Part shown: positions 44,896 to 54,034 of the stretch, one piece after another | Numbering within the stretch: position 1 is the stretch's first letter | Layout: each line of letters opens with the position of its first letter | From: Acidobacteriota bacterium | GTDB taxonomy: Bacteria; Acidobacteriota; Terriglobia; Acidiferrales; UBA7541 | Direction of reading: 5' to 3' | Length of the DNA stretch: 64,000 bases | Assembly: GCA_013289665.1 (NCBI GenBank) | Contig: JABCZN010000007.1 | Coordinates: 1 to 64,000 of the forward strand | Program-made: the position numbers and the translations under genes | Notes under the pieces: model-generated | The model's input: the letters and a program-made list of their open reading frames with translations, nothing else | Database searches by the model: none | What the model was told of the DNA's origin: nothing

Positions 44896-47052
44896 TCATC
44901 TGGAAGTGTCCTGGCCGAGCATCTGTCCAAAAAATTTCCGGGGATCCACGCGATGAGCGGCATCGTGCGGACATGCATAAACGCAACTCGGTTCTTTCAA
45001 GTGCGTGCACAAGTCGCAGGACGTCGCCTTTTGCTTCACGACGGCCTTTTTGCGGCCGGGATTTTCGAGGTCCTCGGCCAGCACTTCGAACGGATGCAGG
45101 TTGATGTTGCCGTAGGGGCAATTCCTGGCGCACAAGCCGCAGCCGATGCACCAGTCTTCGATAATCACCTCGAGCGAATTGCGGCGGCGGATGGCGCCGA
45201 CCGGGCAACCGACCATGCACAGCGGGTCGCGGCACTGGCGGCAGGAGGTGGCGACGAGATAGTTTTCGAAGCGCAAGCCGTCGCGAACGAGCCGCGTGAC
45301 GCCGTCGTGCGCATCGGCGCAGGCGTTCACGCAGGCGTCGCAGCGCGTGCAGTTTTCCAGGTCGAGAATCAGCAAGCTCTGCGCTTCCATCAGCCCCTGG
45401 GAAAGGAATTGATCGAGCGGAACGTGCTCCATCATTTTCAGGCGTTGCTCGTTGGCGCCGCGGCGCTCCGCGGCCATCTTTTCCAGGCCTGCGCGGACGT
45501 TGGGGAAGTCCTTCACCATTTGCCGAAAATCGTCGCCGGGGATTTTGACCAATTCCACATGGTCCAGGGCGGTGCAGGTGGCCGTGCGGAAGCCCCCGCC
45601 CAGGGGGCCGATTTCGCCGAAGTAATCGCCGCGCGAGAGGTATGCAAGGACAAGTTCTCCGCCGGGATACTCTTCCGTGATTTTCACGAACCCGATGCGC
45701 ACCAGAAAAAAACTGTCGGCCGCATCGCCCTGGCGCGCGATGACCTGCCCAGGAGCGTAGCGAATCAATTCGACGCTTTCCTTCAGGTGGGCAATGAACT
45801 CCGGGGAAAGCTCCGCGAACATCGGCACGCCGCGGAGATGGTCTTCCAGGGCCTGACGGCGATAATTCTGGTCGATCTGCGCGCGAAACGTCTTGTTCTT
45901 CAGCATGATGTCAATGACGTTGCGGAGCATCTCGAAAGCGACGACATCGGTCTCTGCGCGTACGGTGGCGGAGCGGGGGTAGAAATTCAGGCAGGTCATT
46001 TCTCCGAACAGAGAGCCGGGGCCGAGTTCAGCGACGGGATTTCCGTACGAGAGGTCCACGGAGGCATCGATGGGGATGATCCGGTCGCGAGTTTCTTCCG
46101 CGCGTCTGTCCTGTTCGCGGCCGACGAGTGAACTTTTCAGTTTTTTGAATAGGCCAAGGGCGCCGCCTTCGGTCTTCACGTGGGCAATCGGGGTGGAAAT
46201 CGAAACTTTCGCCTTGCCCTCCAGAATGTAGAAAGCCGTGGAGCCGAAGTCGCCTTCCAGGCAAATGACGTCGCCCTTGCGGAAGCGGCGCTTCACGATC
46301 GCACCGCGATTCAATTCAAGAAATGTTCCGGAAACTCCGGCGAAGACCGGCAGCCTGTGCAGTTCTTCGGCAGTCAAGGCGGCGTCAGTACCCAGGGCGA
46401 TGGCTGTGCCGGCGACCCCTTTGTTGGTGAGTGCTCCGGTGGGGCAGGAGACCATGCATTCGCCGCAGGAGATGCAGGTGGAATCACCCATGGGAGCATT
46501 TAGATCGAAAGCAATCCCCGCGAAATAGCCTTTGCCCATGCGGCCAAGGACGAAGTTGTTTTTGATTTCGTCGCAGCCCCGGATGCAGCGATCGCACAAG
46601 ATGCAGGCGTCGTGGTCCACCGCAATGGCCAGCGAGGATTCGTCCTGGCCGCGGGACACATTTCTCCGGGGGAAGCGCGGCGTGCCGACGCCGGCTTCTT
46701 TCGCGAGGACCTCGAGTTCGCAATCCCCGGAGTTCGCCTGCCGGGCGCAGGGAGAAGGGTGATCGGACATCAATAGCTCGAGCAGCGTTTTGCGGGCGGC
46801 CTGAACTTTGTCCGAATTCGTTTGCACCTTCATGTTCGGCTCGACGGGCCGGACGCAAGCGGCGCCGAGGACGCGCGCACCGGTATCCACAACGCACAGG
46901 CGGCAAACGCCGACAGGTGTCTGACTCTGCAGGTGGCATAGGGTGGGGATGGCGATGCCGTTCATGCGCGCGGCATCGAAGACGGTGGTGCCTGGGGGCA
47001 CCTGGACGGTTTTGCCGTCGATTGTCAGCTCGATCATGCCTGCCGGCGTCAT
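44896..47052 (-). CDS. Multi-cluster iron-sulfur protein with two cyclic-nucleotide-binding domains
   Basis: 718 residues. The N-terminus is NuoG-like: a [2Fe-2S] domain (C39, C50, C53, C66) and a His-Cys region (H98, C102, C111) in which the usual middle Cys is Gln105. Two [4Fe-4S] motifs follow (C150, C153, C156, C160 and C193, C196, C199, C203). The centre holds two cyclic-nucleotide-binding domains (about 235-385 and 408-520). Both keep the phosphate-cassette Glu and Arg: FGEMTCLNFYPRSATVRA, and FGEIGPLGGGFRTAT. The C-terminus (from 568) is a four-cluster ferredoxin like DmsB/NrfC with 16 Cys. It probably wires the NuoEF partner to the membrane subunit, and its activity may respond to cAMP or another nucleotide. 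It overlaps the stop of the NuoEF gene by four bases. Confidence 0.85.
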   Translation of the reverse strand: MTPAGMIELTIDGKTVQVPPGTTVFDAARMNGIAIPTLCHLQSQTPVGVCRLCVVDTGARVLGAACVRPVEPNMKVQTNSDKVQAARKTLLELLMSDHPSPCARQANSGDCELEVLAKEAGVGTPRFPRRNVSRGQDESSLAIAVDHDACILCDRCIRGCDEIKNNFVLGRMGKGYFAGIAFDLNAPMGDSTCISCGECMVSCPTGALTNKGVAGTAIALGTDAALTAEELHRLPVFAGVSGTFLELNRGAIVKRRFRKGDVICLEGDFGSTAFYILEGKAKVSISTPIAHVKTEGGALGLFKKLKSSLVGREQDRRAEETRDRIIPIDASVDLSYGNPVAELGPGSLFGEMTCLNFYPRSATVRAETDVVAFEMLRNVIDIMLKNKTFRAQIDQNYRRQALEDHLRGVPMFAELSPEFIAHLKESVELIRYAPGQVIARQGDAADSFFLVRIGFVKITEEYPGGELVLAYLSRGDYFGEIGPLGGGFRTATCTALDHVELVKIPGDDFRQMVKDFPNVRAGLEKMAAERRGANEQRLKMMEHVPLDQFLSQGLMEAQSLLILDLENCTRCDACVNACADAHDGVTRLVRDGLRFENYLVATSCRQCRDPLCMVGCPVGAIRRRNSLEVIIEDWCIGCGLCARNCPYGNINLHPFEVLAEDLENPGRKKAVVKQKATSCDLCTHLKEPSCVYACPHDAAHRVDPRKFFGQMLGQDTSR

Positions 47053-48836
47053 GGTTTAATCCCCACGCGGGGCAACTCGGCCGAACGATTGGAGGGAGAG
47101 AAGCAGATTCCGCTTGGGCAGTGCCCTTTTAGAACGTGATCCTCCACTTCGGCCCGGAAATGTTTCAACACCGATTGGATGGGTGCGGGTACGATTTGCC
47201 CGAGGCCGCAAATGGAGGTCTGACTCATGGCAGCGGAGAGATCGTCAACGAGCTTCAGGTCGGCTGAAAATTGCGATTCGCCGATGTTGCTTTGCGCCCA
47301 GCGGGTGAGGATCTCGACCATTTTTTGCGAGCCCATGCGGCAGGGGACGCACTTGCCGCAGGATTCGTTGCGATAAAATTTCACAGCGTTTAGCGCCATG
47401 TCCAGCATGCAGGTGGTGTCGTCGCAAACCACGATGGCACCGGAACCGAGCATCGAGCCGGCATCGGCCAGGGCCTTGAAGTCCAATTTCACTTCGACCA
47501 TGGAAGCGGGAAGATATCCTGAGGACGGACCAGACGGAGCGAAGGCTTTCAATTTTTTCCCGCCGCGAATGCCGCCGGCGTGGCCGAAGATCACTTCGCT
47601 CATGGTCGTACCCATTGGGATTTCGAAGACGCCGGGGTGCGCCACGTGGCCGCTGACGCCGACGAATTTCAATCCACGGGAGCCACTCACTCCCACGGTC
47701 TTGAACCACTCGACGCCGCGCGCCAGTATCTGTGGCACGTTGGCGAATGTTTCGACATTATTGATCACAGTTGGCTTTTGCCAAAGCCCCATTTGTCCGG
47801 GGAAGGGGGGCTTGTTGCGGGGCTCGGCTCGGTGGCCCTCGATGGCTTCGATCAGGGCGCTTTCCTCGCCGCAGATATAGCCGCCGGGGCTTACGAAAAT
47901 TTCCAGATCGAAATCCAGATCGCTGCCGAGAATTCTCTTGCCGAGCAATCCGGCTTTCGCGCAGCGGCGCAGCTCCTCGCCGAAAATTTCCTCCTGCAGC
48001 GGGTATTCGTGGCGGATGTAGAGGATGCCTCGCCTGGAACCGGTGACGAGACCGGCAAGCGCCATACCTTCGATCACCAGGTGAGGAAGGTGGCTCAGAA
48101 TGAAGCGATCCTTGATGGTGCCGGGCTCGCTCTCATCGGCGTTGCAGACGATGTAGCGGACGGGGTCGGCTTGTTTGCGGACCAGATCCCACTTCATCGA
48201 AGTGGGAAACCCCGCGCCGCCCATGCCCTTCAATTCCGCTTCTTTCAGGGTCGCCAGCAAACCATCCCAATCTTTGCTGGCGACGAAGCGGCGCAGAACA
48301 CCGTACTTTTCGCCGTCGCCATAGGGATCGGAAGCGCAAGCAAGGCGAGTTTCTTGCGGATGTTCGGGGAGATGATGATCGCCGCGCATCGCCTGTCTGG
48401 CCAGGTCTTCGACCTTATCGGCATTCACATGCACATGGATTTCGTCGTTCACCGCAACGGCGGGGGCCTGATCGCAGCGTCCGAGGCAGCTTACGTCTTT
48501 GAGTTGCACATCTTCCGGGGGCTGGCCGGAAAAACGGCGCAGGAGTTCCGCGCGAAGTTCACAGGAACCATTCAAATGGCAGCTCATGTCGTCGCAGAGG
48601 CGAATTTCGGCTTTGGCAGGAGGCGATAAATGAAAATGCGGATAAAAGCTGGCGACACTGTGGAGTTGATAGAGCGGCGTTTGGGTGCGTTCAGAGAGGG
48701 CTTCGAGCTCCGCCTTTGGCAGATACCCGAGACGCAGCTGTATGGCTCGCAGTTCGTCAAAGATCACGTTGATAGGTCTCGCGAAACTCCGCCGTGGTGC
48801 GCAAATGGCCGGCGCATTTCCAGGAACTGTTACCAC
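47049..48836 (-). CDS. NuoE-NuoF fusion, NADH-oxidising flavoprotein
   Basis: 595 residues, two complex I subunits in one chain. Residues about 20-150 form the NuoE thioredoxin-like [2Fe-2S] domain with C81, C86, C117 and C121. From about 170 on is NuoF: NADH/FMN-binding GMGGAGFPTSMKW (204-216), CNADESEPGTIKDR (231-244) and GGYICGEESALIE (318-330), then the [4Fe-4S] ligands C493, C496, C499 and C543. Such units take hydride from NADH and pass single electrons on. A further CPSGIC near residue 573 is extra. First gene of the operon; the start is a GTG without a clear ribosome site. No other complex I subunits are near, so it probably serves the dedicated electron-export complex here. Confidence 0.9.
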   Translation of the reverse strand: MVTVPGNAPAICAPRRSFARPINVIFDELRAIQLRLGYLPKAELEALSERTQTPLYQLHSVASFYPHFHLSPPAKAEIRLCDDMSCHLNGSCELRAELLRRFSGQPPEDVQLKDVSCLGRCDQAPAVAVNDEIHVHVNADKVEDLARQAMRGDHHLPEHPQETRLACASDPYGDGEKYGVLRRFVASKDWDGLLATLKEAELKGMGGAGFPTSMKWDLVRKQADPVRYIVCNADESEPGTIKDRFILSHLPHLVIEGMALAGLVTGSRRGILYIRHEYPLQEEIFGEELRRCAKAGLLGKRILGSDLDFDLEIFVSPGGYICGEESALIEAIEGHRAEPRNKPPFPGQMGLWQKPTVINNVETFANVPQILARGVEWFKTVGVSGSRGLKFVGVSGHVAHPGVFEIPMGTTMSEVIFGHAGGIRGGKKLKAFAPSGPSSGYLPASMVEVKLDFKALADAGSMLGSGAIVVCDDTTCMLDMALNAVKFYRNESCGKCVPCRMGSQKMVEILTRWAQSNIGESQFSADLKLVDDLSAAMSQTSICGLGQIVPAPIQSVLKHFRAEVEDHVLKGHCPSGICFSPSNRSAELPRVGIKP

Positions 48837-49356
48837 GCATACTAGGGGGGATGCCGCCGGTTGTAAATAGCGAGGTTCGGCGGAGTAGCACCTCGGGAAC
48901 AGGGAAATTTACTTGGCAGAGAACCCGATAACCGTGTGGATCAACTCCGATTCGTATCTGGTGAACAATTAGTTCCTGGAAAGGCATGCGGTCAGAATGC
49001 GGCGGCCGAAGCTTGTCACTTACCCCGCAAGGGGAGCGTTTCGGATCGTCATACTCCTAGTGTCTTCCAGCGGCCTTGCGCCCCAGGACCCACGGCTCGG
49101 CCAGCGAGCCATCGACTCGGGTCCCCGCCATTACCTTCTGTTTCTGGCGTGCGAACTTTCCGTACTCGCCCTCACACTGATTTCCATGCGATATTTCAAA
49201 TTGGTTTTCTGTATGTGGTGGACGATCAATGATCGTGATATGGCTCGAATTCTTTTGGCACCGGCAATCCAGGCTCAAGAGAATTACCGGTTTGTGCAGA
49301 GCGCAATGACCGAGTAGCGCCTTACCAGACGTCTGACGACAAATCACAGCGACTGA
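48837..49356. other. Intergenic region upstream of the NuoEF operon
   Basis: 520 bases without a credible gene. A 106-codon plus-strand frame at 48997-49317 has no ribosome site or family resemblance. It must contain the minus-strand promoter for the NuoEF operon, but no clear -35/-10 pair was found. Confidence 0.45.
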
Positions 49357-51846
49357 TTAAGGCTTTTCCCCTGGCGGAGGCGGCTCCTTCTTTTGAGGCT
49401 TGGGCGGGTTCTGGCGTTCCTGCTGCTGTTTCTCCTGCAGTTGTTTCTGTTCTTGCATATGCTTTTCCTGTAATTGTTGCGTCTGCACCTGATGCTGCTG
49501 CTCGACTTGCTGTTTTTTTGCGGCATCCGCCTGTTGCTGGGCAAGCTTCGCGTGTTCCTGCTCCTGCTGTTGCTGAACTCCCTGACGTTCCTGTTGTTGA
49601 TTCGCGTGAAGTTGATCCTGCTCCTGCTGGTGCTTCCGGTCCAACTCGGCGTTCGCAGAGGGTTGCACGACCGGCCGAGGCGGAGGGGGAATCTCATTTG
49701 GATGAACGACTGGAGGCGGAGCCGTCCGATTGGGTTGTGGAGGTTGCAAAGCAGGGTTCGGATTACTGGATCGTTCCGCCGGGCGGTCATTCGGAGGGTT
49801 TGTGGCCGGCTGCCTATTCGGCATTATTTGCTTGTTCACATTCGGATTCGATTCATTCGGCGTGGGAGGCCGGTCGGCGTGATGATCCGGCGGCGGCGTA
49901 GGGTTATTCGCTCCGGGCGGCCGATTGGATTGCACTGGTTCCGGAGTATCGTGAGGGTTCACCGGACGATCCGTTGGGTGGTTAGCAGGAGGATTGCCGG
50001 GCTGCACAGTTTGCGGTGCAGTTTGAGGAGGTTTATTCGCTGCCGGAGGCCGATTGGTTTGGACCGGTTCTGAAGCTTCGCGGACATTCATGGGACGTTC
50101 CGCCGGTCGGTCGGCGGGGTGGTTGGGAAGCGGTACCGCTTTGTTGCCGGCATTCGGTGCTACCTGCGTGGGTTGCCCGGGTTGAGGCTGCGCCGTCTGA
50201 GGCTGGGCTGGCTTGTTCGCTACGGGCACTGAGGCAGCGACGGCTTTCGCGACCGGTGCGATTTTCACTGGGGCTTCCCGGCGGGCGGCTGGAGGCTCAA
50301 TCTGGTGAACCTGAGCAACGGAAAGCGGTTTGCCGCCATTGCTCTTGATCGCTTCCTGCTGCTTTTCAAATGTGGGCGGAGGCGGGGGCGGCGCCACTTT
50401 AGCGACGACCGACCGTGTCTGGATTGCGGCGGGTGGTTTGACGGCAGCGGTTCCTGTTCCGAGAACCGCTTGTTTGGCAGGGATGGCCGCAGGCGTAAAA
50501 GCCCTCACGGGGGCGCTGGCCACTTCCCGCTGATCCACCTTCACGGCATTCTGGTGGACTGGCTGAGCGCCAGTGAACGCATGCGGAGTGGTCGCCGCTA
50601 CCGCACCCGGCACACTTTGATTCACATATTTTACGTTTGTCACGCTCACATTGTTGTTGACGACGGTGGTGTTGTAGTAGTTGTTCACGACCGTCGAATT
50701 CACCGTAGTGTTCGAAACGTTGACGTTGTTTACGTAATTGCGGCTCACGCGATAAGACGGCACGTACACTTCGCGCGGGCCCAGGGGAAACCAGCCCACG
50801 CTTTCGCCGGACGCGTACTCTCCACTGCCGGCTCCGACGCCGATTGCGAAATGAGGGCCTCCGACCCAAGCCACCAGGGCCGGCGCGTACACAGGGCGCA
50901 CGTAGGCTTCGCCTTCTGTCTGTGGCCGTGCGGGGACCCAGCCCCATGAACCTTCATAGGAAACCCACCGGCCGTAATGGAATGGCGCAAATCCCCAGGG
51001 TTCGTCATCTACCCAAGTGTATCCCCAGGGCTCGATATAGTCCCAATGGCCGTAGTGATAGGGAGCCCAGCCCGGAACGGATGTGCGGGGGAACCATACG
51101 TTGCCGTTGTCGGGAGTTTGACGCCATGAGCCGTGATCATCCAGGTCCTCGTAGCCAACTACATCAGCCGAAACATAGCGGGCAGAATTGGAGTGCTCCG
51201 AGCGACGGTCGCGAGTCGCGGCCCAATTATCAAATTGGTCCTCTTCGTTCCCGTAATTCTCGGAATTGGCATTCAAGCGATCGGATCCGCTGAAGGTTGC
51301 GGAATCGTTGGCGTGCACCGTGTATGCGGCGCCTCCGCCGGTCACTTCGCCTTGGCCGCTGCGAATTCTGATGGCCGTTGAATCACCCGCATCGTTCACA
51401 CTAATCTTGTAAAGACCGGGCCGTAGGACGGAAAACGCCAGGTTCGGGGTGTCAATTTCGTAGGTCTCGTTGTCGTCGAGACGGCGAACGCGAACCAGAA
51501 GAGTTCCCGCGGATAATTGAATCTGTGTGACGTTGTCGCTTAGATTCAGAATTGTGAAACCCGTGTTATTCGACAAACGAATCATGGAGCCATCGAGTTG
51601 CAGTTCCACGCGCCCGTCATGATCCGACCACAATTTGTCACCCGTGGTCGCCGGGCGGTTCACCCCCGCGGTCACCCAATCGTCAGTTCCAGCCGGTTGG
51701 AAGGAAACCGAGCCTTGGGCATAAGCGAGTCTTGCAACACGCGAAGGTGGATCGTCATCATCGGCCACTGCCGGCAATGCATAGAAAGCAATGAAAATCG
51801 CCAGGCAGAATAGAGTCGCTCGTTTTACAGTGCGTTTTATAAACAT
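49357..51846 (-). CDS. Secreted FecR-domain / DUF6600 protein with Pro- and Gln-rich tail
   Basis: 829 residues. A signal peptide ends near ALPAVADDDD (about 29). A FecR-like beta domain follows (about 38-170: YAQGSVSFQ, LWSDHDGRVELQLDG, RPGLYKISV). Then comes a Trp/Tyr-rich DUF6600-type segment (about 235-370) with repeated motifs such as WAPYHYGHWDY and GFAPFHYGRW. The last 330 residues are low-complexity: Asn/Pro/Arg-rich repeats (NRPP, HPTDRP) and finally a Gln/Glu/Lys-rich stretch likely to be coiled-coil. No membrane helix is seen after the signal. It is not a sigma regulator like canonical FecR, which spans the inner membrane; a cell-envelope structural role is plausible. Divergent from a cytochrome c gene. 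Confidence 0.75.
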   Translation of the reverse strand: MFIKRTVKRATLFCLAIFIAFYALPAVADDDDPPSRVARLAYAQGSVSFQPAGTDDWVTAGVNRPATTGDKLWSDHDGRVELQLDGSMIRLSNNTGFTILNLSDNVTQIQLSAGTLLVRVRRLDDNETYEIDTPNLAFSVLRPGLYKISVNDAGDSTAIRIRSGQGEVTGGGAAYTVHANDSATFSGSDRLNANSENYGNEEDQFDNWAATRDRRSEHSNSARYVSADVVGYEDLDDHGSWRQTPDNGNVWFPRTSVPGWAPYHYGHWDYIEPWGYTWVDDEPWGFAPFHYGRWVSYEGSWGWVPARPQTEGEAYVRPVYAPALVAWVGGPHFAIGVGAGSGEYASGESVGWFPLGPREVYVPSYRVSRNYVNNVNVSNTTVNSTVVNNYYNTTVVNNNVSVTNVKYVNQSVPGAVAATTPHAFTGAQPVHQNAVKVDQREVASAPVRAFTPAAIPAKQAVLGTGTAAVKPPAAIQTRSVVAKVAPPPPPPTFEKQQEAIKSNGGKPLSVAQVHQIEPPAARREAPVKIAPVAKAVAASVPVANKPAQPQTAQPQPGQPTQVAPNAGNKAVPLPNHPADRPAERPMNVREASEPVQTNRPPAANKPPQTAPQTVQPGNPPANHPTDRPVNPHDTPEPVQSNRPPGANNPTPPPDHHADRPPTPNESNPNVNKQIMPNRQPATNPPNDRPAERSSNPNPALQPPQPNRTAPPPVVHPNEIPPPPRPVVQPSANAELDRKHQQEQDQLHANQQQERQGVQQQQEQEHAKLAQQQADAAKKQQVEQQHQVQTQQLQEKHMQEQKQLQEKQQQERQNPPKPQKKEPPPPGEKP

Positions 51847-52089
51847 TTGGATTGCCTCTTCTCTGGAGTCTCGGGTTACACGAAATCACCCGAGGAGAGC
51901 TTTGGTCAAAGATTCCATCGAACTGAGGATTAATCTGTCCAATTTAGTACACGGGGAATCTTGCGTTCTTGATGGCTGCTGAATGGGCCGCGGCGATTCT
52001 TTGCCAACCAATCATCAATCGCTGGTGGCGTTGTCAACGCGAGATTTGGCGTAAAAGGGGGCCGCGCCACTGGCGAAATTTCCTGGTCG

Positions 52090-52119
52090 TTGACTTAGCT
52101 GCCAGTAGAACGATATAAA
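52090..52119 (+). promoter_or_regulatory. Candidate promoter of the multiheme cytochrome gene
   Basis: TTGACT at 52090-52095 and TATAAA at 52114-52119 are 18 bases apart, both 5 of 6 matches to consensus. The start codon would follow about 20 bases after the transcription start. The rest of the 300-base divergent gap shows no other clear site. Confidence 0.6.
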
Positions 52120-52146
52120 GCATCAGAACTCGTCGCGTATCCCTGA

Positions 52147-53523
52147 ATGGGAACTCAACTCAAACCTGGCATCGCGCAACCCGCCCTGATTCTTGCGGCG
52201 CTGTGTCTCTGTTTGCTGCCTGCTCGCTCCGCTTCAACCGACACGCCAGAGCCATCCAAGTACATTGGACCCGGTTCGTGCGCGGCCACCAGTTGCCACG
52301 GCAGCGTGAAGCCGGTGGCGGGTAGCCGGATTTACCAGAATGAGTATTCGACATGGATTTTAGAGGACAAGCACAGCCGCGCGTACGGCGTTTTGACTGG
52401 GGAAGTGGGCGAACGCATGGCACGCATTTTGAAACTGGAGAGTAAGGCGGGAGATGCGCCGAAATGCCTGGCGTGTCATGCTCTTTACTCCGCGCCGGAG
52501 CAGCGCGGCCGGCAGTTTGAAATGGGCGACGGAGTTTCCTGCGAGAATTGCCACGGCCCCGCTTCGGCGTGGCTTGGGCCGCACACCACGCGGGATTGGC
52601 CGCATGAAAAATCCGTGGCGCTGGGGATGCATGATACGCGCAACGTGATCCATCGCACGGAAAAGTGCCTAGAGTGCCATCTGGGGACGAAGAACAAGTT
52701 TGTTGACCATGAGATGATCGCGGCCGGGCACCCGGATCTTTTTTTTGAGCTGGATTCTTTTTCCGCGGTGATGCCGCGGCACTGGAAAGTGCCGCGCGAA
52801 TCGGCGCCGGGAAAGCCGGCGGAAGACGCGGCCTGGGCCGGAGTGCGGGACTGGGGCACCGGGCAAGCCGTGCAGCTTCGCGGGGAGATGGAACGCCTGG
52901 TGTGGCGGGCGCGCAACGAGCGATTTGATAAGAAGGATGTCTGGCCGGAATATTCGGAGCTTTCCTGCTTCGCGTGCCATCATTCGCTGGGGCCGGCGAA
53001 AGACAGCTGGCGCCAAGCGCATGGTTACGAAGGCCGCCGCCCGGGGGATCCGGCCTGGAATTCATCGCGGTATGCGGTTTTCCGTTTGCTGGCGAAACAG
53101 ATTGATTCGGGGAACGGGCAGGAGCTGGACAAGCGCATGCTCACCGTGTCGAACGAGATGAGCAAGCTCAATCCGGACCGCGCGGCGGTGGCGAACGCGG
53201 CTTCCGCGGCCGTGCCACTGGCCCAACAAATTGCCGAGCGCCTGGCAGCGATGCAGTACGACCAGGCGGTTACCCTGCGCATGATGCAGCGCATTACGGA
53301 CGACGCGGAGAATATCGCGATCGCGGATGAACGCGCGGCCGAGCAGGCGGCTATGGCGATCGATTCGTTGTACATCGCGTATGCCAGGGACACGAAACCC
53401 GCGAACGATGCGGAGGTCCGCGGCGCGATCAATGTGCTGTTCCAGCAGCTCGAGAATCCCTCTTCGTATAATGCTGACCAGTTTGCCGTGGCTCTGCGGC
53501 GCATCCGGCCGATGCTGCACTAA
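52147..53523 (+). CDS. Multiheme cytochrome c (c554/c'-like)
   Basis: Exported protein of 458 residues; the signal peptide ends near ARSAST (about 29). Heme motifs occur at CAATSCH (spacing CX4CH, near residue 47) and at four regular sites: CLACH, CENCH, CLECH and CFACH. The region between hemes, with HSRAYG and NVIHRTEKCLECH, resembles the cytochrome c554 family, whose members carry electrons in nitrogen metabolism or other periplasmic chains. The last 150 residues lack Cys and are helical, rich in Ala and Glu. It has its own promoter and no close operon partner. The third multiheme cytochrome locus in this stretch. Role beyond electron transfer unknown. Confidence 0.82.
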   Translation: MGTQLKPGIAQPALILAALCLCLLPARSASTDTPEPSKYIGPGSCAATSCHGSVKPVAGSRIYQNEYSTWILEDKHSRAYGVLTGEVGERMARILKLESKAGDAPKCLACHALYSAPEQRGRQFEMGDGVSCENCHGPASAWLGPHTTRDWPHEKSVALGMHDTRNVIHRTEKCLECHLGTKNKFVDHEMIAAGHPDLFFELDSFSAVMPRHWKVPRESAPGKPAEDAAWAGVRDWGTGQAVQLRGEMERLVWRARNERFDKKDVWPEYSELSCFACHHSLGPAKDSWRQAHGYEGRRPGDPAWNSSRYAVFRLLAKQIDSGNGQELDKRMLTVSNEMSKLNPDRAAVANAASAAVPLAQQIAERLAAMQYDQAVTLRMMQRITDDAENIAIADERAAEQAAMAIDSLYIAYARDTKPANDAEVRGAINVLFQQLENPSSYNADQFAVALRRIRPMLH

Positions 53524-54034
53524 CTCTCTGAGTTCTCCAACAAATATAACTAGGCGCTGGTCGCTACGAAGAAACTGCCTTCCTGTCGCTATCCGACAAC
53601 GATAGACGAAGGATCTCAGTGCGCCGTGAAAAAAAAGAAAGGCGCTGATCCACAGCTGGCGGTTCGATGAGCGGGGTGTAGAAACGGAGCACGGTGAGGC
53701 TATTGAGGCACCGGCCGACGAAAGGGTCGGAAACAGATCGGCCGCACCTAAACCACCGCGCCACATCTCGACTCCAATTTTGGCCCGTTCAACGACTGTC
53801 GAGTGAGATCCTTCAGTACGCCTGTCCGCGGTAGGCAGGCGGACGGCGCGCCCTTCAGGATGACAGTTTCTGTTTGGCGGTGAGCGAGAGGAAAATGTCG
53901 GTTAACATGGGAGGCGACATCGCGTTTTGAATTCTGAAAGCTATTTCAGGCTGGATTTAGGTTGTGTTTAACGGAATGCCTGTATTCTATGGACTGAAGG
54001 TCGACTGCGACACGCAGTCCCGGGATGGGAGAAT
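53524..54034. other. Intergenic region with a repeat element
   Basis: 511 bases without a credible gene. It holds one structured repeat (53808-53861). Just before the next gene the sequence GATGGGAGAAT supplies a ribosome site. Confidence 0.5.
53808..53861. repeat. Palindromic intergenic element
   Basis: Outer arms ATCCT (53808-53812) and AGGAT (53857-53861) enclose a hairpin with stem GTCCGC (53824-53829) and GCGGAC (53839-53844). The end pattern GAGATCCTTC ... TCAGGATGACAG is, from memory, common in acidobacterial intergenic repeats. Confidence 0.45.

Noticed and set aside
44953..46131. A 392-codon plus-strand frame opposite the iron-sulfur/cyclic-nucleotide gene
   Set aside because: The minus-strand product has many intact cluster motifs; the plus-strand frame has none.
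47580..48629. A 349-codon plus-strand frame opposite the NuoEF fusion
   Set aside because: Antisense of a gene with complete FMN, NADH and cluster motifs.
48997..49317. A possible small gene upstream of the FecR-type gene
   Set aside because: No ribosome site, no signal or domain, and codon use unlike neighbours.
49357..51846. Sigma/anti-sigma (FecI/FecR) regulatory pair
   Set aside because: The FecR-like domain is in a secreted protein with no membrane helix after the signal and no sigma-factor gene beside it.
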